This document shows positions 8,040 to 17,316 of a DNA stretch of 64,000 nt, one piece after another; the first letter of the stretch is position 1; each line of letters opens with the position of its first letter. Both the position numbers and the translations under genes were made by a program. Source of the DNA: Natrinema hispanicum (GTDB lineage: Archaea > Halobacteriota > Halobacteria > Halobacteriales > Natrialbaceae); NCBI RefSeq assembly GCF_004217335.1, contig NZ_SHMP01000005.1, positions 310,001-374,000 on the forward strand. The letters are read 5' to 3'. The notes beneath the pieces were generated by a model. The model saw only the letters and a program-made list of their open reading frames with translations. It had not been told where the DNA came from and ran no database searches.

Positions 8040-9605
8040 ATGGATTCTGAGCAAGAGACTCTCCCGGGTGCCAAAGACGAGCCCGACACTCTCGACCTCG
8101 ATACGCTCGAGAGTCACCTCTGGGAAGCTGCCGATATTCTCCGTGGCAGTATCGACGCCGCCGACTACAAGAACTACATCTTCGGGCTGCTCTTTCTGAA
8201 ACGCGTCAACGACCGCTTCGAAGAGGAAACCGAAGAGGTCGCCGAAGAAAATGGCATCCCCGAAGAGATCGTCAAAGACGATCGTGACCTTCACGAGGAG
8301 TTCTGGGTGCCCGAACGCGCTCGCTGGGGCCACATCACCGCACAGGAGACCGACATCGGTGCGACACTCAACAAGGCACTCGAGGCGATCGAAGACGAGA
8401 ACGACGACATTGCCGAGCGTGTACTCACCTCTGTCGACTTTAACGACAAGCAGCGTCTCAGTGACGCTACGCTCGACGAGCTTGTGACACACTTCTCGAA
8501 GCACCGATACCGCAACGCCGACCTCGAGGACCCTGACATCTTCGGGCGGGCCTACGAGTACCTCATCCGGAAGTTCGCCGACGACTCCGGCAAGAAAGGC
8601 GGCGAGTTCTACACGCCTCGCGAGGTCGTCCAACTGCTCGTTGAGTGTGTCGACCCCGATCCCGGCGACCGCGTGTATGACCCGGCATGTGGCTCTGGCG
8701 GGATGCTCATCTACTCTGCCCAGCACGTCGAGCAAGAGGGCGGCGAGCGTGACGATATTTCCCTCTATGGGCAAGAAAAGAACCTGAACACGTGGGCGAT
8801 CGGCCAGATGAATATGCTCTTGCACGAACTGCAAGACGCTACGATCGAGAAAGGCGACACGATACGAAAGCCAAAGTTCGTTACCGAACACGACGAGCTC
8901 GAGGTGTTCGACCGCGTTGTCGCCAACCCCCCATGGAATCAGAAAAAGTGGAACAAAGAGTGGGTACAGGAAAACGAGCCGTACAACCGGTTCGAGTACG
9001 GGCTGCCGCCAAAGAACCGAGGCGACTGGTCATGGATCCAGCTCATGCTCGCATCGCTCTCGGAGACCGGCAAGGCGGGTATCGTCATGGACAACGGCAT
9101 CCTGTTCCGGTCGCGATCGGAAAAGAAGATCCGCAAACCGATTCTGGAAGAAGACCTCGTCGAAGCCGTCATCGCACTTCCCGAGAACCTGTTCTATAAT
9201 ACGTCATCGCCGGGCTGTATCCTCATCCTCAACAAGGACAAACCCAAAGAGCGCGAGGGCAAAGTTCAGTTCATCTACGCCGAGGATCAGACGCTGCGAG
9301 AGTCTGGCGTGCAGGTGTTCGAAGAACTCTCGAACCAAAACCAGCTTACACAGCAGGGGGTCGAATATCTAGCCGAGACACATCTTACTGGCCGGGAAGA
9401 AGATCACCACAGCCGACTGGTCGATCTCGAGGAGATCGAAGAGAATGATTGGAACCTTAACGTACCGCGCTATGTCGACACGACTGAACCTGAGGAACCT
9501 ATCGATGTGACGGAAAAGCTTCAGGAATTGAACGAGCTTAGTGAGGAGCGGCGGAAGACCCACGACGAGCTTGGGCAGTACATGGAGGAACTGGACTACC
9601 GATGA
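8040..9605 (+). CDS. hsdM: Type I restriction-modification system, DNA methyltransferase subunit
   Basis: The 521-residue protein has an N-terminal helical HsdM domain (about 20-165) and an N6-adenine methyltransferase core. Motif I (SAM binding) is DPACGSGG at about 214-221, motif IV is NPPW near 297, and the C-terminus is a coiled helix. It methylates adenine on both strands of a bipartite target chosen by HsdS, working as M2S and, with HsdR, as the full restriction complex. The stop overlaps the hsdS start as ATGA, so the operon is translationally coupled. Length and motif order are normal, with no sign of damage. Confidence 0.96.
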   Translation: MDSEQETLPGAKDEPDTLDLDTLESHLWEAADILRGSIDAADYKNYIFGLLFLKRVNDRFEEETEEVAEENGIPEEIVKDDRDLHEEFWVPERARWGHITAQETDIGATLNKALEAIEDENDDIAERVLTSVDFNDKQRLSDATLDELVTHFSKHRYRNADLEDPDIFGRAYEYLIRKFADDSGKKGGEFYTPREVVQLLVECVDPDPGDRVYDPACGSGGMLIYSAQHVEQEGGERDDISLYGQEKNLNTWAIGQMNMLLHELQDATIEKGDTIRKPKFVTEHDELEVFDRVVANPPWNQKKWNKEWVQENEPYNRFEYGLPPKNRGDWSWIQLMLASLSETGKAGIVMDNGILFRSRSEKKIRKPILEEDLVEAVIALPENLFYNTSSPGCILILNKDKPKEREGKVQFIYAEDQTLRESGVQVFEELSNQNQLTQQGVEYLAETHLTGREEDHHSRLVDLEEIEENDWNLNVPRYVDTTEPEEPIDVTEKLQELNELSEERRKTHDELGQYMEELDYR

Positions 9606-10936
9606 GTGAGATTGTTCAAGAATTCAGTGACATACCTAAGGGATATAATAAAGTCCAGCTCGGGCCAAAGTCAGAGGTAGTTCCGAGCGAATGGCGAATT
9701 GAGTCGCTTTCGAGTTGGCTATCCAGCCTAGAGACAGGTGGCAGACCGAAAACTTCGGAGCGGTCCGAATCGGATTCAGTATTGAGTATTGGTGGGGCAC
9801 ATATCTCAGGCGGGTCGTTCGACCTTGACGAACCGGTTCGTATTTCTGAAGATTACTATGATGGATTGAAGTCAGGAAAAATAGAAGAAGACGATATCTT
9901 GCTCGTCAAAGATGGTGCGACCATTGGAAAGTCGACATACGTGAACAGCGTACCCGAAGAACGTGCAGCTGTTAACTCACACGTATATATTATTCGTGTA
10001 GATGACGAGAAGTACGATCCCCGATTCCTATATAATTTTGTTAATTCTCGAATCGGTCTAGACCAGATACTTCGACTTACGACAGGGACCGCTCAAGCAG
10101 GGTTGAATCGGACGTTCCAACAGGCAGTGAAGGTTCCGACTCCCCCGTTGCGCGAACAGCGCCGAATAGCCGACATCCTCTCGACAGTAGACGATCAGAT
10201 TCAGCAGACAGACGATATCATAAGTAAGACAAGAGAGCTAAAACGCGGACTCATCCAAGACCTGATTTTCTTCGGGAAAGATCACAGTGGGACCCAATCA
10301 GTCCAGCTCGGTCCTGTAACGACTGAGATCGCAGAAGCGTGGAACGTAGCTACTGTTGGCGAAGTCACAACTAAGGCTCAATATGGTACCTCTGAAAGTC
10401 TTTCAACAGAAGGTAAGTACCCCGTCTTCCGCATGAATAATATCGAAGACGGCAAAATGGTTTCCTCCCCGATGAAATATTCTGATCTAGAGGAAGACCA
10501 AGCAAAAAAGTACCGTGTAGAGCAGGGTGACATCCTGTTTAATCGGACCAATAGTATTGATCTCGTTGGCAAGTCGGGCATTTTCGATCTCGAAGGAGAA
10601 TACGTATTCGCGTCGTATCTTATCTGCCTTCGAACGAACGAAAAAATGAACCCGTACTTTCTTAATTACTACCTGAACTCCCATATTGGACAAGGAATCC
10701 TATTTTCTATCGCGACGCGAGGTGCCAGCCAAGCAAACATCAATGCGACAAACTTGAAAAATGTCAAGGTCCCTCTTCCCCCACGGGAACAGCAGGATCA
10801 AATCGTTGACAAGATTCAGAAAGTGGAGGAAAAAATAGAGCAAGAGCAGAAAACCAAAGAAAAGTTCCAAGAACTCAAACGCGGCCTGATGCAGGATCTC
10901 CTGACCGGCAAGGTCCGCGTCAACATCGCTGACTAA
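9602..10936 (+). CDS. hsdS: Type I restriction-modification system, specificity subunit
   Basis: The 444-residue protein has two target-recognition domains. Each opens with the same VQLGP motif and each closes with a conserved helix (LKRGLIQDL about 218-226; LKRGLMQDLLTGKVRV near the C-terminus). The two helices form the spacer that sets the gap in the bipartite target. Both recognition domains are clearly AT-richer than hsdM and hsdR on either side, typical of specificity genes that exchange recognition domains by recombination. The target sequence cannot be predicted. It overlaps hsdM by 4 nt and hsdR starts 3 nt after its stop. Confidence 0.95.
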   Translation: MSEIVQEFSDIPKGYNKVQLGPKSEVVPSEWRIESLSSWLSSLETGGRPKTSERSESDSVLSIGGAHISGGSFDLDEPVRISEDYYDGLKSGKIEEDDILLVKDGATIGKSTYVNSVPEERAAVNSHVYIIRVDDEKYDPRFLYNFVNSRIGLDQILRLTTGTAQAGLNRTFQQAVKVPTPPLREQRRIADILSTVDDQIQQTDDIISKTRELKRGLIQDLIFFGKDHSGTQSVQLGPVTTEIAEAWNVATVGEVTTKAQYGTSESLSTEGKYPVFRMNNIEDGKMVSSPMKYSDLEEDQAKKYRVEQGDILFNRTNSIDLVGKSGIFDLEGEYVFASYLICLRTNEKMNPYFLNYYLNSHIGQGILFSIATRGASQANINATNLKNVKVPLPPREQQDQIVDKIQKVEEKIEQEQKTKEKFQELKRGLMQDLLTGKVRVNIAD

Positions 10937-10939
10937 CCG

Positions 10940-13912
10940 ATGCCAGACGAGTATGCTGAGACCGAACTCCCTGCCCTTGAGACGCTCAGCCAACTCGGGT
11001 GGGATGTTGTCGACCAACAGCAGACGGTGTGGAACGACCCTCGTGAGACAGAATCGTCGGCTGTACTTGAGCCACGCCTTCGCGCTGCTGTCGAACGGCT
11101 GAACCCGTGGATTGACGAGAACAACCTCAACAAGGTCGTCCGCGAGGTCCAGCAGGTCGCGGGTACGAGCACGATGGACGAGAACCAGCAGATCCACGAG
11201 AAACTCGTCCAGCATACATCAGTCAAACAGGACCGCGGCCACGGCCTAAAACATCAGACGGTCGAATACATCGACTACGAGACTCCCGAGAACAACGATT
11301 TCTTCGCGCTCAACCAGTTCCGCGTTGAGGGGCAAATCGAGACCATCAAACCAGACATCGTGCTGTTCGTCAATGGTATTCCTCTCGGTGTCATCGAGTG
11401 TAAGGCCCCGGGCATTGCGGAACCGAGAAGCGAGGCGCTCGAGCAACTCCAGCGCTATCAGAACGAGCGCACGAAGACCGGGAAAGAAGGGGCTGAAGCG
11501 CTGTTTCGGTACAACCAGTACTCGGTGGCGACGTGGCTCGAAGGCGCTGTGATGGGCACCTACGGCACGCCAAAGGGCCAGTACAAGCCGTGGCGTGACC
11601 CGTATCCCGTCGACGACGAATACCTCGCCGATGCCTTTGATCTCGAGGGTTACGTCCCCGATCAGTACCGGATGCTGTACGCACTGTTCGAACCCGAGCG
11701 ACTGCTCGATCAGCTCCGGCACTTCACGGTCTTCGAGAACAAACAGAGTGGGCAGACCAAGCTGGTCGCTCGCTACCAGCAGTACCGCGCCGTGCACAAG
11801 GCGCTCGAGCGGATCGAGAAGCGCAATCAGCGGGAAGCACCCGGTGGCGTGGTCTGGCATACCCAAGGCTCGGGCAAGTCGCTCACGATGCTGTTCCTTG
11901 GCCTCAAACTCCGCCGCGAGAAGGACGACCCGACACTCGTCCTCGTCACCGATCGGCAGGCGCTTGACGACCAGATCCATGCGACGTTCGAGCGCTGTGG
12001 CTTCCCGAACCCGAAGAAAGCCGACGGCATTGAAGACCTCCGCGAGAAGCTCAGCACTAACGCGGGCGAGACGATCACGACGTTGATCCAGAAGTTCCAG
12101 CTGCAAGACGATGAGGAGGGCGATTTCCCCGTGCTCTCTCGAGATGACGACATCTACGTGATGGTCGACGAGGCCCACCGGACGCAGTACAAGCATCTCG
12201 CAAACAATATGCGGACGGCGCTGCCCAACGCCTTCTACGTCGGGTTCACGGGCACGCCGATCGAGAAAGAAGAGCGCGACACGCGCCAGACCTTCGGCAA
12301 CTACATCGACACGTACACCATCGACCAATCGCTCGAGGACGACACGACTGTCGAGATTCTCTATCAGGGGCGGCTCGCCGACATGCACCTCGAGGGCGAG
12401 ACGCTCGACACGATGTTCGACCGGATCTTCGCCGACCGTACCGAGGAAGAGAAAGCGGAGATCAAGAAGCGATACGCCAAGACACAGGACCTCGCCGAGG
12501 CCGAAACCCGTATTGAACGTGTTGCCCTCGACATCATTGAACACTACGAGAACGAAATCGCAGATACGTTCAAAGGGATGATCGTCACCACGAGCAAGCG
12601 TGCGGCGATAACCTACAAGGAGAAACTGGACGAACTCAACGGCCCGGAGTCTCGGGTCGTCATCTCGCAGGGACATAACGATCCCGAGGACGTCAAAGAA
12701 TGGGCTCCGACCGACTCGGAGTTGAGCGACTACAAGGAGTCGTTCGTCGATCCCAACGGCGAGGTTGAGCTACTCGTCGTCTGTGACATGCTCCTAACCG
12801 GGTTCGACGCGCCGGTCGCGCAGGTCATGTATCTCGACAAGCCCCTCAAGGAGCACAGCCTACTGCAGGCGATCGCACGGGTCAACCGGCCATACCCAGA
12901 CAAGAACCATGGACTGGTCATCGACTACTACGGTGTCTCGAACGAACTCCGAGAAGCGTTGGCAATGTTCAGTGCGGACGAGGTCGAACGCGCAATGGTG
13001 CCCCTCGAAGACAAAGAGGCCGAGCTCGAGGCGGCCCATCGGAAGGCCGTCTCTTTTTTCGACGATCTCGAGGACATCGAGACGTGTCTCCAGACGCTCG
13101 AACCGGAGGACCGCCGTATCGAGTTCAATAACGCGTTCAAGCGGTTCTCAAAGCTGATGGACATCGTCCTTCCAGATCCGATGGCAAACCCGTACAAGGC
13201 CGATCTCGAGCAACTGAGCGAGATCTACGGCCGGGCAAAGGAACGCTATCGTGACGACGAGATGAATCTCGAGGGTACTGGCGAGCAGGTCCGCGAGTTG
13301 ATCCACAAGCATATCCGCTCGTCTGGGATCGAGGTTCTCAACGACGAGCCAGTGTCCGTGATGGACAAAGACGAGTTCGACACGAGACTTGATACGTTAG
13401 ACAGCGACGAAGCTCGGGCGAGCGAAATGCAACACGCTGTCAAACACGAGATCAATGTTCGTTTCGACGAGGACCCGGTTCACTACGGCTCACTGCGGGA
13501 ACGTGTCGAAGAACTCATCGAGGAGTACAGACAGCAGCGGCTCTCCGATCGCGAGGTCATCGAAGAGCTACGCGACGTGATGGACGAAATGCGGTCACGA
13601 GAGCAAACAGCCCACAAGAAGGGTTTCGATGGCACGACAGAGCTATCATTCTACCACGCCATCGAGGACGTGCTGAACGCCAAAGAGCGTGGGCTCGACG
13701 AAGAGTCGGTGATCGAGCTCACTGGTACGCTCGTCGGTGCTGTCGAGGAGTTTACGAGTATCGTCGAGTGGAAGCAGAAAGTGAATATCCAAGACCAGAT
13801 TCGCAAGCAGGTCAAGATCGAGCTATACAAGTCCGACCTTGACCTGAGTGATGCCGAGCGCGACGAGCTTACCAACCGCGTGATCCAACTCGCTCGCTCG
13901 CACTACGAATGA
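10940..13912 (+). CDS. hsdR: Type I restriction-modification system, endonuclease/translocase subunit
   Basis: The 990-residue protein starts with a PD-(D/E)xK nuclease (KPDIVLF then GVIECKAPG at about 150-157). Next is a superfamily 2 motor with Walker A TQGSGKS near 308-314, a DEAH box near 409, a SAT-like FTGTP, and a motif VI stretch QAIARVNRPYPDK. A long helical C-terminal region follows that docks onto M2S. It translocates DNA with ATP and cuts unmethylated foreign DNA at a distance. All catalytic motifs are present. Its stop overlaps the next gene's start (ATGA). Confidence 0.96.
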   Translation: MPDEYAETELPALETLSQLGWDVVDQQQTVWNDPRETESSAVLEPRLRAAVERLNPWIDENNLNKVVREVQQVAGTSTMDENQQIHEKLVQHTSVKQDRGHGLKHQTVEYIDYETPENNDFFALNQFRVEGQIETIKPDIVLFVNGIPLGVIECKAPGIAEPRSEALEQLQRYQNERTKTGKEGAEALFRYNQYSVATWLEGAVMGTYGTPKGQYKPWRDPYPVDDEYLADAFDLEGYVPDQYRMLYALFEPERLLDQLRHFTVFENKQSGQTKLVARYQQYRAVHKALERIEKRNQREAPGGVVWHTQGSGKSLTMLFLGLKLRREKDDPTLVLVTDRQALDDQIHATFERCGFPNPKKADGIEDLREKLSTNAGETITTLIQKFQLQDDEEGDFPVLSRDDDIYVMVDEAHRTQYKHLANNMRTALPNAFYVGFTGTPIEKEERDTRQTFGNYIDTYTIDQSLEDDTTVEILYQGRLADMHLEGETLDTMFDRIFADRTEEEKAEIKKRYAKTQDLAEAETRIERVALDIIEHYENEIADTFKGMIVTTSKRAAITYKEKLDELNGPESRVVISQGHNDPEDVKEWAPTDSELSDYKESFVDPNGEVELLVVCDMLLTGFDAPVAQVMYLDKPLKEHSLLQAIARVNRPYPDKNHGLVIDYYGVSNELREALAMFSADEVERAMVPLEDKEAELEAAHRKAVSFFDDLEDIETCLQTLEPEDRRIEFNNAFKRFSKLMDIVLPDPMANPYKADLEQLSEIYGRAKERYRDDEMNLEGTGEQVRELIHKHIRSSGIEVLNDEPVSVMDKDEFDTRLDTLDSDEARASEMQHAVKHEINVRFDEDPVHYGSLRERVEELIEEYRQQRLSDREVIEELRDVMDEMRSREQTAHKKGFDGTTELSFYHAIEDVLNAKERGLDEESVIELTGTLVGAVEEFTSIVEWKQKVNIQDQIRKQVKIELYKSDLDLSDAERDELTNRVIQLARSHYE

Positions 13913-14637
13913 GAGAGCATCACATTGGCCAGACAGTCATTCCCTACGAAATCGACTGGTGCGACGACCGCGAGACGATCGGGCTCTCGTTGGATCAGTC
14001 GCTCGAACTCACCGTCCGCGCCCCGATGACGGCGACAACCGGCGAGATCGAGGACGTCCTCGAGAGTCGGCAGGAGTGGTTGCTCGAGAAGCTCTATGGG
14101 TTGCAGGAGCAATCGGAGCCACCGTATCCGAAAGAGTACCTGAGCGGCGAGAAACTGCCCTATTGCGGCCGCCAGTACCGGCTCGATGTCGTCGAGGCAG
14201 ATGTGCCAGAGCCCCGGCTGTCTTTCGATGGCACCGAGTTCACGCTGCGTGTGCATCGATTTGACGCGCCGGCCGATGCAGTAAGCATTCGGCGGAAGCG
14301 CCAAGCAGTGGTCGATTGGTACCTTCGCCATGCTGCAGACAAACTCCCTGAACGTAGCCCACAGTATGAGTCGAAGCTGGGGCTGTCCGATGTATCGATT
14401 GACGTTGGCGACCTCTCCGGCCGCTGGGGCGAATTTGACGATGGGATGGTTCGACTAAACTGGCGACTCATCCTTGCACCCGTTCGGATTCAAGACTATG
14501 TGCTCGTCCACGAGCTGGCACATGCTGCCCATGATGATCACTCTGACGCGTTTTGGAATACGGTGGGAACATTGATTCCAGATTACGAGAAGCGCCGTGA
14601 ATGGCTCCGACTCAACGGCAATTCACTGACTGTCTAA
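13909..14637 (+). CDS. YgjP-type zinc metallopeptidase (DUF45/M48-like) linked to Type I R-M
   Basis: The 242-residue protein has the HExxH zinc motif VHELAHAAHDDHSDAFW at about 200-216, where the downstream HsdAFW supplies the third ligand region, plus the N-terminal beta domain typical of the COG1451 family. Known: genes of this family are repeatedly found next to hsdR, but the role is unresolved. Proteolytic control of HsdR is one idea. The 4-nt overlap with hsdR shows it belongs to the operon. Inferred: a fourth, possibly regulatory, component of the restriction system. Confidence 0.9.
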   Translation: MREHHIGQTVIPYEIDWCDDRETIGLSLDQSLELTVRAPMTATTGEIEDVLESRQEWLLEKLYGLQEQSEPPYPKEYLSGEKLPYCGRQYRLDVVEADVPEPRLSFDGTEFTLRVHRFDAPADAVSIRRKRQAVVDWYLRHAADKLPERSPQYESKLGLSDVSIDVGDLSGRWGEFDDGMVRLNWRLILAPVRIQDYVLVHELAHAAHDDHSDAFWNTVGTLIPDYEKRREWLRLNGNSLTV

Positions 14638-14993
14638 CTCATAGGACATTCTCTATGGCCTAATTCCATGAATAGTGGATTGTATCTGCTGACAACTACA
14701 GTTGCGAACTTAACGCCGATACTTCTACCTCCTACCGGAGATGTTAACGGTGGTGTGCTGAATACAGAGCGTTAATGCCGCACGACATCTGGCACAATTT
14801 GCGAAGGTGGTGATTGCTTAGTACAGTATCTACAGCTGGCGGGTAACATCCTGTGGCAAGATACAGCCTATCGTTATCACATGGTTTTATATCGTGTAGA
14901 AAGCAACACTCTTATTATGCAGCGTAACAAATCGATGATTGTATTTCAGCCGCTGTTTCAGAGCGGAACAGCGGTTTTGTCTTTCCAAGACCG
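14638..14993. other. AT-rich intergenic region with the promoter and leader of the NYN gene
   Basis: No gene was found. A TATA-like box, TTTTATATC, lies around 14885-14893 and would place a transcription start near 14915. This leaves a leader of roughly 80 nt before the NYN-domain gene. The leader contains the hairpin listed separately. The upstream part, just after the R-M operon, shows nothing recognisable. Confidence 0.5.
14950..14974 (+). promoter_or_regulatory. Hairpin followed by a T-rich run in the leader of the NYN gene
   Basis: CCGCTGTT pairs exactly with AACAGCGG across a 9-nt loop and is followed at once by TTTTGTCTTT, ending 10 nt before the ATG at 14994. Hairpin plus T-run is the shape of a terminator or attenuator. 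Its position inside a transcribed leader suggests conditional read-through, or a protein-binding site for autoregulation. Function is inferred only. Confidence 0.5.
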
Positions 14994-15590
14994 ATGAGTG
15001 GCAAAGCTACTATTCTGATTGACGGCGGCTACTTCGACAATATAAACAGGTATTCAAAGAATACGCACAACTCGGCGGTTGATGTGCATGACTTCGCAGA
15101 AAAGCTTGCACGGACGTTTGGGTCAGACCTGCTTCGGTGCAAATTCTATCATGCACTCCCATATCTGCCGGAAGACCCCACAGATGAACAACAGGAACGA
15201 TACGAGGGAGCACAGTCATTCTTTGACACAATTGACGATCAGCCAAAGACTCAATTTGAGAAGAAGGGGCGTGTAAAGCAAGAGCATGCAGATTGTCCTG
15301 ATTGTGGAAATCACTTCACATACTCCAGTCAGAAAGGTGTGGATGTCGGAATTGCAGTAGACCTAGTAGAGATGGCATCAGATCAGAACTCGCCTGGAGC
15401 GTTCGTCCTAGTCTCTGGAGACGAAGACCTCCAGCACGCTGTTCGAGCCGCGAAGGATAACCACGCTAATGTATTCCTCGGCTATGCGTACGATCCGAGT
15501 GCAAGCCTCTACTCGGCCCAGCAACTTCGCCAAGAAGTTGATCAGCATGTAAACGTCGTCGATGGCTTCCTTCAAGACGTTACTCTATAG
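14994..15590 (+). CDS. NYN/PIN-like domain protein (LabA/DUF88 family), putative nuclease
   Basis: The 198-residue protein carries the acidic pattern of the NYN fold: an N-terminal LIDGGYFDN (about 8-16), a central GVDVGIAVDLVEMA (about 114-127) and LVSGDEDL (about 140-147). A CPDCGNHF half zinc-knuckle sits in the middle. Known: NYN proteins are PIN-like, metal-dependent RNases or nucleases. Its place directly after the restriction operon suggests a second defence or RNA-control gene on the element. Codon use is AT-richer than hsdR. The start is fixed by the ATG after the leader hairpin. Partners are unknown. Confidence 0.82.
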   Translation: MSGKATILIDGGYFDNINRYSKNTHNSAVDVHDFAEKLARTFGSDLLRCKFYHALPYLPEDPTDEQQERYEGAQSFFDTIDDQPKTQFEKKGRVKQEHADCPDCGNHFTYSSQKGVDVGIAVDLVEMASDQNSPGAFVLVSGDEDLQHAVRAAKDNHANVFLGYAYDPSASLYSAQQLRQEVDQHVNVVDGFLQDVTL

Positions 15591-15622
15591 GATCGCAACC
15601 AAACGAAGACGTCATGCTGAAC

Positions 15623-15871
15623 TCATCCTTTGTATTCAGCACGCCGAGGTTGGCAGTATCCAGATAGGCGGAATCTCACGTCAATAGCTGTACTACCTGC
15701 ACTGATCGATGTACCGTTATCGAAATAGGTGACACGCGCGACTTGTCTGTCTCCACACGCCGATAGAGAGAGATCGACGATGAGAGTGTTTGTTGAAGTA
15801 CGAAAACCAGTGTTGATAACTACCAGAACGGGCACTCCCCGACCGTCGCAATTCGATCCTCGCAGCAGCAC
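15623..15871 (-). CDS. Hypothetical protein, uncertain
   Basis: The frame has 82 codons from a GTG at 15871 and ends just past the NYN gene. It reads as alternating beta strands (VPVLVVINTG, TLIVDLSLSACG, QVARVTYFDNG), a style seen in secreted haloarchaeal beta-sandwich proteins. No signal peptide is visible, so it may be the tail of a decayed gene. A TATA-like GTATAAG sits too close to the start to help. Treat as a candidate only. Confidence 0.3.
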   Translation of the reverse strand: MLLRGSNCDGRGVPVLVVINTGFRTSTNTLIVDLSLSACGDRQVARVTYFDNGTSISAGSTAIDVRFRLSGYCQPRRAEYKG

Positions 15872-16135
15872 TTATACACCCTATACAACTTCATCATCCG
15901 CCCGCTGTCGGTCAAATCCGCGAAGTTGTGCTCGATATTATTAACCACCCAAATAGATAGTAACTTTACCTTTATTCCAGAGAGTCGATAGATAATTCTC
16001 CGCAGACAGCTACCCGGCACTCGAGAAGGTTCACTTATCGGGTCAATCGCTCAGGGGGTAAATTATTGAAGCTTCGAATCCGGGTGCCACAGCAGCGCGT
16101 CGGAGACACCGCTACCAGTGGCAACCGGCAATTTC
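15872..16135. other. AT-rich intergenic region, nothing recognised
   Basis: No reading frame has plausible codon use. A T-loop-like TTCGAATCC occurs near 16073, but no acceptor, D or anticodon stem can be folded around it, so no tRNA is called. Confidence 0.45.
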
Positions 16136-16681
16136 TCAGTCCCGGAAGACGCGATTCTTACCCGGACAGTAGTCGGCTGCGTGCTCGGAGCGCTGCATGA
16201 TCTGGATGTCAAGGTCGCCAGCTTCGGCATCAAGCCGTGTCAGCGATCCCACGAAGCCCGCCCGACACTCGGTCTTTGGTGGGGCCTGCATCGAAATCGT
16301 CTCGTCCTTGAGTTCCTCACCCTCGAGGGCAATCTTCCCGGTGACGCCCACTGTCACCTTCCGCTGGCAGTGGGACCGGTTGTAGATGACGATCGTGCCA
16401 AGTTGGTGAGTCTTGCCGGTGGCAGTCGTACACTCAGCACAGCCACGCTGGTCGTTGATCTGCACTGTCTGCGACTGTTCAACGTGTACCTCTTGGCGCT
16501 GTGTGACCGTTGTTGTCGCGTTCTGTCGGTGGTGCCCAGAGCTCCTATTGCCGGAGCTGCTGGCTGTAACAGACCCAGACATCAGGAAACTCGAGACGGC
16601 ACCAAGGGCTCCTAACACAGTCCGGCGTGCTGGCTTCGAAGTCGATTCGTCAGTCGGTGGGTCGTGTGGTCGTGAGGTCAT
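16136..16681 (-). CDS. Tat-exported protein, function unknown
   Basis: The 181-residue protein has a twin-arginine signal near residues 18-40 (PARRTVLGALGAVSSFLMSG), then a Thr/Ser/Gln-rich stretch and a beta-rich cysteine-containing domain (CAECTTATG, a later CQRK, TECRAG, DYCPG). The even number of cysteines suggests disulfides outside the cell. No known domain is recognised. It lies on the same strand as the TM2-like gene upstream, about 57 nt away, and co-transcription is possible. Confidence 0.72.
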   Translation of the reverse strand: MTSRPHDPPTDESTSKPARRTVLGALGAVSSFLMSGSVTASSSGNRSSGHHRQNATTTVTQRQEVHVEQSQTVQINDQRGCAECTTATGKTHQLGTIVIYNRSHCQRKVTVGVTGKIALEGEELKDETISMQAPPKTECRAGFVGSLTRLDAEAGDLDIQIMQRSEHAADYCPGKNRVFRD

Positions 16682-16738
16682 GGTCGTGAGCGATAGGGTG
16701 TGAATGTATCAGTTGCAGGTGATCCAGCGACGTTAGCC

Positions 16739-17119
16739 TCAGCTCGTGCTGGCCACCTCGTAGGCGTCGATGATGCTTGCGGCCCAGACGATGGGGAACG
16801 TCAGGAAGCCGATCGCGACGGCCATCAACAGCACGTTGATGACCTGCACGACGAACAGCGCAACGGCCTTCTCTTTCTCGCCATTCGACCACTGGCCCCA
16901 GCCGGTGATCAGCGCCGATCGGAGTGCTGCCTGTCTGGGTGTGAGTTCGTTCTCGCTAACATGGCTCTCTGTGGGCGACCATTCGCTGCTGTACTCTCTG
17001 TAGTCGAGCGTGACCTCACAGTCGTGGGGGTGGGCGGTCTGACGCTGTTCTAACCGCTCTCGATCGCTGTCACGGTCGATGATACCGCATTCCTCGCAAG
17101 CGAGGAGGTATGTTGCCAT
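16739..17119 (-). CDS. Zinc-finger plus TM2-like membrane protein
   Basis: The protein is 126 residues from ATG 17119 (MATYLLACEECG). The N-terminal part has a CxxC and a later His/Cys pair (HPHDC), like a C2H2 knuckle. The C-terminal 55 residues hold a charged GWGQWSNGEKEKA followed by a long hydrophobic stretch and VWAASIIDAY, the signature of TM2/DUF5683 small membrane domains. Probably a membrane protein with a cytoplasmic finger. The function is not known. Confidence 0.68.
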   Translation of the reverse strand: MATYLLACEECGIIDRDSDRERLEQRQTAHPHDCEVTLDYREYSSEWSPTESHVSENELTPRQAALRSALITGWGQWSNGEKEKAVALFVVQVINVLLMAVAIGFLTFPIVWAASIIDAYEVASTS

Positions 17120-17316
17120 CTCAGTGGACACCTCTGCTGTGCTTTCGAACCCGCCGTCGCGACGGGCACTCGCCGGACAGTGCATCTGGCTCGAGCGGTC
17201 TGTGCTCGGTCGCCATTATCGTGCCATTCGTTTGCATGGCTACCTCCGGAGGACCGGGCACGGGCCAGTACTGTAGCCTCACACCCAGTCCCAGTCCGAG
17301 GGCAGAGCGCCGTTGG

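Noticed and set aside
11246..12676. Long (476-codon) leftward frame antisense to hsdR.
   Set aside because: The opposite strand encodes intact HsdR motifs. The antisense text is repetitive Arg/Val/Leu without any domain.
16060..16100. tRNA-like T-loop (TTCGAATCC).
   Set aside because: No acceptor, D or anticodon stem can be paired around it.
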